Source: Tamarix chinensis
Taxonomy: Eukaryota; Streptophyta; Magnoliopsida; Caryophyllales; Tamaricaceae
DNA: 64,000 bases
Assembly: GCA_030549775.1 (NCBI GenBank)
Contig: CM060175.1
Span: 1,178,564 to 1,242,563, forward strand
Direction: 5' to 3'
Shown: one piece after another, positions 47,851 to 59,598 of the stretch
Numbering within the stretch: the stretch's first letter is position 1
How the letters are laid out: the number at the start of each line of letters is the position of its first letter
Notes under the pieces: model-generated
What the model saw: the letters and a program-made list of their open reading frames with translations, nothing else
Databases searched by the model: none
What the model was told of the DNA's origin: nothing
Program-made: the position numbers and the translations under genes

Positions 47851-50212
47851 ATAACACCCTCCCATTTTTACTATTTATAAATTTTGTTTTGCAAAAGAGT
47901 TAATCACCAAAATAATGGGTATTCGTACCACACTTACCATAATTCCAATTCCATATCCTTTCTTATGACAAATGTTATAGCTCAAAATAAAACACAACTA
48001 GAATAAAATAGAGAAAATGAGAAATAATACATAAATATGATTTATGGATAATATACTCTATGCAATAATGAAAATCAAAATACACTAGTAGAAATATAAG
48101 TTTAAAGGAAAAACCAATTGTATAAAAATAGGTACTTGAAGGTACAACACTTATTTACCCTAACGCTTAAACCTAAATGCCCATTCAAATAATGGGATCT
48201 CTTCTCAAGAGCTCCATTTATCATTACCTCTATTACATGCCTCAAACATTTCGTTACTTAAATATTTTAAATTTTATTTCCAAATATTAAGGTAAATTCT
48301 AAGGTCATAAATCTAGGCTGATCTCGGCTAAGCTAAAGTTAACTATATACTCAAGCAATCAAAAGTATAAGGCAATCCTAATATCCAATTATTCACAAAA
48401 GATGCATTAGGTCAAAACTTACCAAAATTCCCTTGAAACTATAATTTTTTCAATATAACTAGTTTCATACGAAGCATAATTATTACAAAAAACATTTTCA
48501 TGAAAAGGCTAAAAGAAAATAATTCACATTAATTTAACATTAATGTAATAATTATACTTCAGTGATTCACTATATTTTCTACTTTTCATGCATTTTTTAT
48601 GTTGCATCAACAAAACCTAATAATGTATTTCTAAGGTCTCTTAAATTCCTTGGAGAATGTATGAACATTTTAAAGCATGATACATCATTTAATATGGCAA
48701 TTAACATAAAATGAAAGATTTCTAACTCTAGAACATGTGAATACCAGTTATCATGCTCTAACGCTAATCATATGTGCATATTTTTATGCTTTCTATAACA
48801 ACCTTATCTACCTTAAATTATTAATCATGAGATATATTTAATGGCAATTCTATTATAACATTACAAGGATACAAACACTAACAAAACCCTATACTTGCAT
48901 CCATAAATCATTTAGCATATTACTCATCTGTATAACTTAACTTAATCACAATTGTATATACCATTCAATTGGTAATTTATCATCATACTTTGTATGCCAT
49001 AATAATCGAAAGATATAAAAACATACTATGATTCTAACTCTAAACAAATTGAATATGTTTTCACATGATTTCTAGCATCTCATGAGTGGTCGTATAAATC
49101 TAAATCCAAGCTTACATAAAAAAATTTACAAAAAAAAATGATCTTCTCCAAGATCTTCAACGATTGCCTACTAACTTAGAACCTAATAATACATTTATTA
49201 GCATATAAAACAACAAAAAACTAACTAAAATATTAATAAAAAACACTTTGGAAAAGGTTAACAACTAACCAACCAAACAAGGCACAATAAAAACACACAA
49301 ATTAATGGAGGAGGAAATTATATGAAGTCTCAAAGAAATGGATAAGCTACATAAACTAGGGGGAGTGGCTACTAGAGAGCATCGGTATGAGGGGAGGCTA
49401 TGGTAGATTTAGCTAAAGCTAAGGAGTGACAAATAATGGGTTTGGGTGTTGGAAGGTGGAAGGGATCAGCACAAATAGCCAAAGGTGAGAGAGGTTGATC
49501 AGTTAACTTAGTCAGAGGTGGAGTGGAAGGCTCAAATTTTTATGCTTTTGTTGGGGGTGTCTTCGGCAAAAGCTATTGAAGGTGGGAGTGAGGGAATAAA
49601 GGAAATGGATAAAGCTAATGGAGAAGGAGATTTAGTAGTATGCATTGTTAGTAAAATGGTGAAGATGTAGCAGACATGAAGAGCAATGCTAGAGAGATAA
49701 AGGGATCACCTTGCTTGAGGGAGCTCAAGAGGACGGAGAAGAAGTGCATGCTTTGATTGGGTTTAAAACATGACACAAAAATGGGTGGATGGAGGCTTAA
49801 AAAAATAGTGGTATGAAGGGAAGAGTCGAGCAAATCATGGGAGAAGGAAACATGGGGGAGAGAGATACATGAAGAGGGTGCGGCATTGGGGAAGATCACG
49901 CTAAGGTAGAGGAAGGAGGGTATGGTCATAATTTAGTATAGTGCAGGTTAACAATTTAGGAAAATTAAATAGGGTAAAAACATTTGGTTATCGAAATTCG
50001 GATTACTTGATTTTGGTTGAGGTTTATACTAGGATTAAGTTTAGAAACCTAAATTCTATCATAGTTTAATATAATTAATTTTATATCTAATATGACATTA
50101 TAATACATATATCAATAACATATTTAATACAAAACAACCTACAATAATTATTATAACTAGTTACACTTAATCACTGATTTATTGTTAGGGTTTTCAAAAA
50201 TGGGTTATTATA
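47851..50212 (-). mobile_element. LTR B of the TR-GAG-like array, with an internal deletion
   Basis: The unit runs from the TAACACCCTCCC end to GGGTTATTATA. It aligns with LTR A and LTR C, but lacks about 0.7-0.8 kb relative to them: near 48260, sequence matching 39640 of LTR A jumps directly to sequence matching about 40410. It is shared between the two internal regions, as 5' LTR of region 1 and 3' LTR of region 2. Confidence 0.75.
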
Positions 50213-52825
50213 TTACTAGACCCTTAAAATAAACTTTACCCCGTACATAAAAAAAAATTAAACTAAATCACAACAACTTTGGGTGGTTCTCAAAGAAAGG
50301 TTCTTTGAGGTGGATGCCATTACTCGCTTAAATGAACTAAACCAAAATCATGCTTGATAGTAACACATAGAAATGTAATGAGAAAAAAAATTAATCAATC
50401 AAAAACATGTAAGTACAATTAAGAAGAACTCTAAACACTCAAAAGTATAAAGGTATATCAATGGTGGAGTCTATATATCCATGAGCCAATGCATCACTAA
50501 ACACATTTAGACTATTGATCATCGAACCTCCTTAGGCACCACTAGTATGAGAAGTTTAACTTGCACTACTCTAAAGTTAGGGTTAAGGGGAAAGTCCTTT
50601 TTCCCTTAGAATATACACTTTAGGTACTACGAGTGGGTGCCTGAGTTACTAGGGGAGACCTTTGTTGGTAAATGGTTCTATAACCAGACTGTACCTAACG
50701 ATGCTAAACTTCAACTTCAAAAGCGTAACACTCAAAGGCTCTATAACATATCTTATCACATATCCAGCACTCCATTGTTCTACCTTGGCACTCCCAACAC
50801 TTTAGATAGTGCCTCAGGGGTCACCTATTCCTAAACCGCTCTCTAGAAAACTTTGAAGACTAACCACCATTAAGTTAGCTTTGAAGAACACTTGGTTGAA
50901 TTCTCATGTCACCTAAATGATGTTGAATACTCTTTACTACCCTCTTAGTTCCATTAAGAGTTTTCTTCCCCTCATGAATCTATCCTAGGGCACATGAACT
51001 CTCATAAACTGTAAGTAAACCTATCATGACCACTCCTCTAAATAAATCTTACGTGCATAGATCCAAACCATGCTTAAAGTGATGAGCAACCATCACCCCA
51101 CTATAAGCTATCTCTAGGATAAAAGCAAGAACTTAGGAGAACTTGCTAAAGTAATATTTGACCAACATGTTGTGTTGTTAAAAAATTAGAAACACGAAAC
51201 ATTTTTCATGATACACATGCAAATTGTAGTAGTGTGCACTCAAAGCTCTTAAAAATCCTTCCTAATTGTCTAATAGCTTAACAACTCAAAGTCGGTATCC
51301 TCTCCACCACTCATCTACCTCTTCTCACAAGTGGAATGTACCGACATACAAAATCTTTCCAACTAGGTAATCAAAAGCCCTAAAGATCTCCTCTAGCCCT
51401 CTAATCAACCTTAAAATTATTGTTGGATGATCAAATTCATCAAACACAAATAAGTGATGAAACCCAACCTCTCTAAGATAATTTCGACCCTGTATAGTTA
51501 CTAGAAGTGGCAGTTGAGGTTACGAATATGGCAACGGCTTTGCCACTTTGTCATTTATTGTGATAAACAACTCCTCTATGCTTATGAGATTAAAGTTCCA
51601 TGCCATAGTGTGAAAGATAAAAGAATAATAGGGATTCAACCCTAGCAAACACAATAAAATGCCAACTATAAGAAGGCTCATCACCTCAAATCATTCAAAG
51701 GCTAATAATTAACACTAATATTCATCACAAAGAATGCACGAGCATAGCACACACATGTTTAAATTGAAGTACTAGCTTTCATATCATAATATAAGGTTAT
51801 GCAATATTCATGATTACAAAAATTTAATCAATAGAGACTTAAGACTTGACAACCAAAAGGAAACAATAATCCTCTAGGGTTACTCCTACAAAAAGGATAG
51901 ATCACTACCATACCAAGCATCCATCTCACATCAACCCTAAGAACATGATACCTAAAAATAACCTTCAAACCTATCCCAAGTTAATCACCGCTATAAAAAA
52001 TCTAAATATAAAAATCTATAGTAGCATCAAATGCCCAACCCTTATAGATCATCGAATCAAACCATTCATCATGTATGATCATCTAATTTTAGTTCTAAAT
52101 CATAAGGAGGCCCATCTAGTTCCTCTATGTCATATGGACAAACATGGGAAACACTTTGCGGTAGTAGGAGCTTGGCCCCACACATGATCGATTTGGGTCA
52201 ACACTATCGCTAGCTAATGATAATGTAACAGGAAATGTTCTCCCTCTAAACACCTAGGATGTGAAACACTCATCACAAGAAAATCCCTATACACTTCCCT
52301 TGATGTAATATATAGCTCTTTTGAAGGGAGGGTTCTTTAGAAGTGGTTGGATTGGAACATATAAGGCCTAATTTAATGGTAGACATCCACTATATTGTTA
52401 AACTCATCAACAAGGCAACTTATGTGGACTTAGATATCTATGAGACATCCTAAAGCTCAATATAGGTAGTCTAATTGGTCCAATAGACATCTTATAGAAT
52501 CCTACAAGACATAACAACTCAATTTACAACTCATAAACCAATCTACTCTCTAATAAAACAATTCCTCAAACTTCCAATTAAGATCAAGCTCTCTTCTCTA
52601 TTCTATAGTTCATTCACAAACACACTAAGGATATATATTTATCTACACATACAACTTAATGAGGTAAGACATGAAACAAAATAGTGTTAAAAGGGAACCA
52701 AATTAAAATACTAAGTCAAATATAAAGATAAACTCCCAACTCACTTATTAGCAAGGTTAAAAAAGGATTGAAAACATTTAAGAAATGCAAACTTTCAAAA
52801 AGAGAAGAAAGATTTAAAGCAAAAA
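50213..52825 (-). pseudogene. Gag-only internal region 2 of the array
   Basis: About 2.6 kb lie between LTR B and LTR C. On the minus strand the gag-like region (about 51000-51520) is homologous to 43050-43480. It is followed at about 50765-50805 by a decayed zinc knuckle CWICDKICYRAFEC, in which the histidine of CX2CX4HX4C has become tyrosine (CAT to TAT). No protease, RT, RNase H or integrase blocks were found on either strand. A short internal region with gag and a primer-binding site but no pol is the definition of TR-GAG elements. Decay by stops and frameshifts is heavy. Confidence 0.72.
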
Positions 52826-52838
52826 GCTCTGGTACCAA
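52826..52838 (-). other. Primer-binding site of the TR-GAG-like element
   Basis: On the minus strand TTGGTACCAGAGC follows the LTR end GGGTGTTGTA by two bases. The common plant initiator-Met-tRNA primer-binding site is TGGTATCAGAGC; the site differs by one base. It fixes LTR C as the 5' LTR and the array as minus-strand. Confidence 0.82.
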
Positions 52839-52840
52839 CT

Positions 52841-55800
52841 TACAACACCCCTGTTATTACTACTTAAAATTTTCATTTTGTGAATGCATTAATTACTAAA
52901 ATAATAGGTGTTACTTCCACACTTGGCATAAGTCAATTTGCTTCACCATTCTTATGCAAAGTGCTAAAAATTGAAAAAAAAAAATAGAGAAACTGAGAAA
53001 CAATAAATAAAAACAAGTTAAAGATAATATGCTCCGTACAAGAATGAAAATAAAAAATACACCAAGGGCCATAAGAGTCTAAAAAAATTGATTCCATCAA
53101 AACAAATACTTGAAGGTAAACACTTATTTACATTAACTCTTAAACTTGAATAACCAATATGAGAATGGGATCTCTTCCTAACGGAGCCACTTATTATTAC
53201 CCCTATTATATGCCTCGAACAAATCAATTTCCTTCACATACTCATATGCAAAATTTGTATCACTATGACTTATTCTTACTAAGTAAGTCACGTTACCTCA
53301 TAAGAGGTACAATACCCATACTATACATAATCACACAATAATCCAAAAAATCAAGCTTAAAGGATAAATCACATGCCATAAAAACATACAATATATATGG
53401 GATAATGAATGCAATATCAACTTCTCATTCTTAATAGATAATCATACTCAATCACTTCACATCCTCTTAAAATACACAATAGCCATATTTGACTACTTAA
53501 AACAATCCCAATGTCAAGGTAGGGCACAAAGGCAACTACCAAACCCACCAAGTCCAAATCAATTTTTTTTATATTTGTACAAAATAGTTACTTTAGTTTT
53601 TTTTAATTACTCAAGAGGCATATGGTCAACTTGGTCACACTCAAGTACACCTGGTTATGTTAGTACCAAAAGGCTATAATATACCCTTACTTAGAAGTTA
53701 GAGAAATAATGATATGCCTAGTCATACTAGCACACAAAGCTAACACAGTATCCTCCAACCTCACTCACCAAATCATTAAGTATCAATACTTCTATAAGGC
53801 CTATAAATCTCCTATAGATTACACTAGGGCCTTGCCATAGTACAATATCTCACTAGAAAACCAACATCAATGTGGGCTACACCTCTTTTCTGTGGTAGCT
53901 AATTCTATATAGAAACGATTCTCAACTCAAGGTCTTTCTCTTTAAGTATTAATAATTAATGAAGTGATCCCAAATGTCACATACCACACACTAGTTCCCA
54001 TTTCTATACTCAACCCCTTTTATTTCACATTATTAAGGTAAAACCTAAGGTCATCAGTCTAGGAAAAGATAATGTCAACATTGAGGTCAACCTATCAAAA
54101 GTTTAAGGCCATCCTAATGTCCAATTATTCAAAAAAGTTGTGTTCGGCCAAAAACTACCAAAATTACCTCAAAAACCTAAATTTGTTATTACATCCTATT
54201 TTGTACTATGTGTATTTATTATAATAAAGTTTTCATGAAATGGATTAAAGATAATAATTTACATTATTTTAGCACATATGTAATATTTGTGATTTAACAA
54301 TTGATTCTATTTTTTACTTTTCATACATTTAGTAAGTTGTGCCTGTAAGCCCTAATCACGTGTTTCTAACATGTCTTAAATTTCATGTTGGATGTATACA
54401 CATTTTGTAGCATGATATGTCATTTAATAGAATAATTAAAATCAAGGAAACATTTCTAACCCTAGAACATGCTATTAACAATTACTATACTCTAACCCTA
54501 GTTATGCTTGCATATTTCTATGTTATCTATAACAACCCTAGCTATCATGAAATATTAATCTTGAGATATTTATCATGGAATTTACGTCATCATGTTACCA
54601 GGTTACATGCCGTTACGAAACCCTAAACATGCATATGCAAATTATTTAATATATTAGTCATGCATATAACATAACTTAACATAATGATAATCGTATATAC
54701 CATTAATTTAGCATGTTATCATATTATCATAATTTTCATAATACTTAAAAGATATAAAACCCTACCATGATTCTAACCCTAAACAAACCTAATATTCTCG
54801 CACATAATTTCTATTGTCACATGAGTGATTGGATTCACCTAAATCCGAGATTGCACAAAAGTACAAAAATCATCTTCTCCATGATCCCCAAGGATTACAT
54901 AAGAAATTAATACCCAACAAAAAAAAACTTATTAGCATATAAAAACAACAAAAAACTAAAATATTAATCAAACCTCTTGAGAAAAGTTTAGAAACTTACA
55001 AGTAAAACAAGGTAGAATAATAAACTACAAAATAATAATGGAGGAAAAGTAGGGAGGTGTCATAGAAAGGGGTGACCGACAACGCCTTTAGCCATTAGTT
55101 GGGGAAGTAAATGGTAAAGAGCATTGGTGTAATGGGGAGGTTGCATTAGATTTGGTCAAAGCTAAGGAGGGAGGAGCGTTAGGTTTAGGTGTAGCAAGGT
55201 GGAGGGGGTCAACATAAGTTACCAAAGGTGAAAGGGGGTGATTGGTTGTGTTGGCTAAAGATGTGGTGGAAGCATCATTACTATTTTGTGTTGGTTTTGG
55301 GGTGGTGTTAGCAAGGGTTGTCAAAGGTGGTAGTCTGCGAGTGGAGGAAGTGAAGAAGTTAGGGGAGAAGTAACAGTGATGGTGTGTGTTGTAGATAAAA
55401 ATGATGAAGACGGAGCAGATGATAAAAAAAATGAATGATAGACAAAGGGTTTACCTTTTATGAGGGAGAATGGGAGTAAGGAGAAGAAGTTCATACTTTA
55501 CTTGGGGTTAAAACATGACAAAAATGGGAGGATGGAGGCTTAAAAGGATAGTGGTGTGAAGGGTAGCATCAAGCAAAAAATGGGGAAGAGGGAGACATGA
55601 AAGGGGCATGGAGTTGGGGAAGATCACACCAAGGTCTAGGGAGTAGTGTACGGTCACAGTCTATTATAGGGCAGGGTAATAGTTTAAGAATATTAACAAG
55701 GATAAAAACATCTGGTTATTTGAATTGGGATTACTAGATTTCAGTTGGTACCTAAACTAGGATTGAATTTATTAATCTAAATTCTATCATATTTTAACAT

Positions 55801-55928
55801 AATTAAATTTATATCTTATATGTCATAATAATACATATATTTGATAAAAAAAAACCTATAATAATTATTACAACTAATTATATATAATTATAGGTTTATA
55901 ATTAGGTTTCTAAAATTGGGATATTATA
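52841..55928 (-). mobile_element. LTR C of the TR-GAG-like array (5' LTR)
   Basis: The unit of about 3.09 kb runs from ACAACACCCC to GGGATATTATA and is full length like LTR A. It includes the purine-rich end at 55020-55640, which generates apparent threonine/proline-rich minus frames that are not genes. Its right edge touches the leader of Athila-type element 2. The outer flanks of the array (CATCT on the left, AAAGA on the right) are not a direct duplication. Confidence 0.75.
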
Positions 55929-56102
55929 AAAGATGCCACAACTTAGTAAATCATGAGAAAGACAAGGAAAACATAAAAAAAAATTACTCAAGAAAAGAAT
56001 ACACACTTAACTTGAAAAAGGTAGAGTAAAATTCTAAAAACACATGTATAAAAGTGCATTGAAAACACAACAAATATTACAAAAGCAATGGTAAAGTTAC
56101 AA
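55929..56102 (-). mobile_element. Leader (5' UTR) of Athila-type element 2
   Basis: AT-rich DNA between the array and the primer-binding site at 56103. By position it is the untranslated leader that once continued into gag at 39.2 kb. No open frame. Confidence 0.6.
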
Positions 56103-56121
56103 GTCCCTAGCAATGGTGCCT
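56103..56121 (-). other. Primer-binding site of Athila-type element 2
   Basis: The minus strand reads TAGGCACCATTGCTAGGGA, against the canonical TTGGCGCCGTTGCCGGGGA. The matches and the C-to-T/G-to-A differences parallel the site of element 1 at 4360. It marks the 5' LTR to its right. Confidence 0.75.
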
Positions 56122-56124
56122 AAA

Positions 56125-57662
56125 TATTAGTGTGATTTTAAGTGACATGAAATTTAGACTCTCTTCTTGTCAATTATAGTATTGGTAAATAAGGGTATCA
56201 TTATATTCCATGGATGGAGAGGGCTTGTTTTTATTTGCTAATCACATAGAGAAAATAAAGGACAGAGACAGACTGAAAATATAAAGTCTCGCAAAAATAT
56301 ATAAATAAGAAAACACTAATAAAATGAAAAATATGAATATGGGTGTTTTCAAATATAATTTATTAAAAAAATAGAAAATAATAAAAATAGATGACTGTAA
56401 ATATGATGAATGCACTAAAATAGTCAAAATATTCCATTAGACTAGCCAAAAATATAACAATAATTTTTAACTCACATTTTAAGCATGGTAAAGAGATTAA
56501 ATAAGTTGTATGATTAAAGCATGCCTATACACCTTATATTATATTCCTAAAGTAATTAATATGACAATACATCAATATTGTATCCTATTAAATCATAGTA
56601 GTATAGTCATAACATATGGTTTCTATATTTAACTAGATTCAAAGCATTAAGAACAATTGGAATGATGTTAATCTAAGTATCCAAATGAGTATTTTATGCA
56701 TGTCTAGATTTATTTTCCTTCTTTGAACCACATATATTGAAAAGTTTGACTACTTTGGTTATACTTACAAAATTATTTGGTGAATTATTATCTAACCTAG
56801 ATACAATTTATACATATGAAATCTAGTGCAACTATATACCCACCTGACATGTATATAAACCTACATATTGCTACTATGATAATGTAAGAATAAGGCATGC
56901 ACCATATAATTCTCACTTAGTGAAACCATATATATAAATAAAAGAAATTAAAATAGAATCAAAGGATATATAATCTCACAAAATAGGGAAAATTATTATT
57001 ACATCTTAAACCATAGTCTAAGACTTCAATCTCACCCAAACAATAAGAATTTACTCATACTTCATAATTAATTTAATTACACAAAAATATATAATAAATA
57101 CATGAAAAATAATTAGTGATCAAAATTTTAGCAAATTAATTGGATGAATAAGTGCTTGTCACCTTTGGATTCAATTTGTTTTTAACTCGAATCCATTATC
57201 TTTGTGATTAGTGATTGTGGTTTGTTCCCGTTGGTCATTGTTCCTTCAATGAAAACCCTTTTCCAACTGGTAGATGTTGTTAATTCTTGATCTTCTTTAT
57301 AGGTCTTTGACCTTCTAGCATATAGATAGTATAAGAACATAGGATGGTTTCACTTTTGTCTTTTGTACAAGTCATGCATGTATAGATGGGTTATTCTTTG
57401 TATAATTTGCTAACTCATTTTTTTCTTTTCTCTTTTTTTTTATCCAATTGTACCGTAGATATAAAAATGAGAGAATTAATAATAACCCAATAAAATGAAT
57501 CTTTGTAATTTATTATCATGTGAAATATTCATAGCTGAAACCCTATGTTACATTTTGACTTAAATGCGCTTAGATTTAGGGGAAATCACTAGCAGTAGAA
57601 GTTATAGATATCAGTTTTGTCTTTTTATTGTAATTTAAATAATCTAAATCTCAATTTATACG
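56125..57662 (-). mobile_element. 5' LTR of Athila-type element 2
   Basis: LTR of about 1.54 kb next to the primer-binding site. Its partner is split at 16560-18035 and 22932-22975 (see there for shared blocks). The two LTRs differ at many positions and by small indels, indicating an old insertion. The right edge, where the minus-strand LTR would begin TG, has decayed to CG at 57661-57662. The element spans about 41 kb because of nested insertions. Confidence 0.72.
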
Positions 57663-57965
57663 TGAATGTTATGGTCTAGATACAACAAATTTTAAAAAAT
57701 CATATAAATTCTCTAATTATAGCTCAAATAATTAAAAATATGATATTATTATTATTACCTGAGTACAAAATTAAAATTAACCTCATATATTATTGAAATA
57801 AATTACTAAGAGATTAAATTAAAGTGGTATATGATATGTAAAAATATGTGTTCATTATCAGTGCATAAGGAAGGTAGGAAGATGGGGGATTTGTTTTGAT
57901 TGGTATAGATGGGTTTTGACTAAGGGGTTTGGGATTAATTAGTTAGAGGGTTGGGTTTGGGATAA

Positions 57966-58009
<44 letters not shown>

Positions 58010-58451
58010 GGAAAAGGTCAAAATCAATTTATAACTAAATAAATAATAATAATAATTAAATTTTAGAGATTATTAACTATAAATTTTTGACATAGCATCA
58101 TCATCATCATCATCATCATCACCATCATCTTTCCTTTAAACTTTAATCACTAGGCAAGATTATTAACACGGGTTCATCATCATAATTATAATACGCACAA
58201 TAATGGAACATCTAATCCTAAAATAACTCTATGATTAATTACACATAATATTAATATGTTAATTTGGTGTATCTAATTTAGAGTATCTATAGACCGTGTA
58301 TTACTCTAGAGGTATTATTTTGCAAACAAATCATAAATGAACTCAACATATTGGTGAGATATACTGGTATAAATTATATTCAACAACAATATCAATATTA
58401 TATTCACTCAAAGGTCTATGCCAGTAGGACCACTAAATAATGGATTAGCAG
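57663..58451. other. AT-rich intergenic DNA with microsatellites
   Basis: No gene or recognisable repeat family. It contains (AAT)n at 57966-58009 and (ATC)n at about 58096-58130. This is the transition from the retroelement stack to lower-copy DNA. Confidence 0.6.
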
Positions 58452-58569
58452 GCAGTATATGGAGATACAAAAAGCGTGGGTAGATATGCTCATAATGGAA
58501 GATCTTCCTACCGATGAGAACATTGTAGGAGTAACAAACATTGACTATGACTCATTTTTTTCCCATGAG
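58452..58569 (+). other. Exon-like open stretch of unknown identity
   Basis: A short open frame from ATG 58459 contains MEIQKAWVDMLIMEDLPTDE and continues for 37 codons, up to a GAG that is followed by GT (58570). It is preceded by AG (58450-58451). Both edges therefore fit splice sites, and the composition is less AT-biased than the surroundings. No protein family was recognised. It may be an exon of an unannotated gene, a gene fragment, or chance. Confidence 0.2.
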
Positions 58570-59128
58570 GTATAACATATGAAATATGATGTAAACATGT
58601 AGGGTTCGAACTATGCTTTAAGCATATGAAATACATTTAGGTAAAATTAAATGACGCAAATAGTGATCAAGCATTCATGAAAGCTTGACATAAATAATGA
58701 CACAACAAATGACATAGGTTATAATGTAAGTAATAAAGTTATAAGTAACGGTTGTGCTCTCCCGATGACTCATATAAATATGTGTCTGGTGTAGAATAAA
58801 ATATGAGAAGAAAGTGGCAAAATAAAAGAGACAAAGCAGATTTTTGGGTTTTCGTAAAATTTGGAATCTTTTAACTTTTATGTGTAATATGATTACCATA
58901 AAAATTGTATGATAGGATAGGATTATCACATTATTATTTGATTAAACTAATTAGATTAAGAGTCTTATTTCTTATAATATGTTGTTGGTCCACAAACAAG
59001 ACGTCGTAGAGAATGTCCATTTTGTGGGATTTCCTTGCCTATAAATAGTGGGTCTCTAGCTTATTTATATCCAAGTTTCTTAGAACACAAACTCTTCAAA
59101 TAAATAAACACCACTTTGCATAAAAAAA
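58570..59128. other. Intergenic DNA with a core-promoter-like site
   Basis: No protein was recognised. The right part carries GACGTC (59000-59005), TATAAATA (59040-59047) and a downstream leader-like run; see the separate promoter entry. Confidence 0.5.
59000..59075 (+). promoter_or_regulatory. Core-promoter-like region (GACGTC palindrome plus TATAAATA)
   Basis: A consensus plant TATA box (59040-59047) lies 35 bp downstream of GACGTC, an ACGT-core palindrome bound by bZIP factors in other plant promoters. A start site would be expected near 59070-59080. No convincing coding sequence follows directly; the next DNA is the 233-bp duplication. It could be the promoter of a lost gene, of a non-coding transcript, or an LTR relic. 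Confidence 0.35.
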
Positions 59129-59598
59129 TTGGTTTTCTTATAAAAGCTCGGAACTCTCGTTTTGATGAATTAAATGAAATTGTTAGGATTTTTTTTTGGG
59201 CAAAACAAGCACTCAAATTGAATGAATATAAAATATTGTAAAAGGGTATAATAGAGTAAATAGGCAAATGAAATAGAATTTACATTTTTGATAAAAATAA
59301 TATTATATAAAAAAACAAGCTTAAACTATGAACTTCTCGAAGGTTATACTCTTTATTTATTTTGGTTTTCTTATAAAAGCTCGGAACTCTCGTTTTGATG
59401 AATTAAATGAAATTGTTAGGATTTTTTTTTGGGCAAAACAAGCACTCAAATTGAATGAATATAAAATATTGTAAAAGGGTATAATAGAGTAAATAGGCAA
59501 ATGAAATAGAATTTACATTTTTGATAAAAATAATATTATATAAAAAAACAAGCTTAAACTATGAACTTCTCGAAGGTTATACTCTTTATTTATTTTGG
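59129..59598. repeat. Perfect 233-bp tandem duplication
   Basis: Copy 1 (59129-59361) and copy 2 (59362-59594) are identical over the whole unit, including a run of nine T and seven A, and the repeat overruns to 59598. The period is 233 bp. The unit holds no open frame of note. Perfect identity means a very recent event or an assembly artefact. Confidence 0.92.

Noticed and set aside
39206..55933. CATCT on the left and AGATG on the right of the array considered as a target duplication
   Set aside because: They are reverse complements, not direct repeats, so they do not qualify as a target-site duplication.
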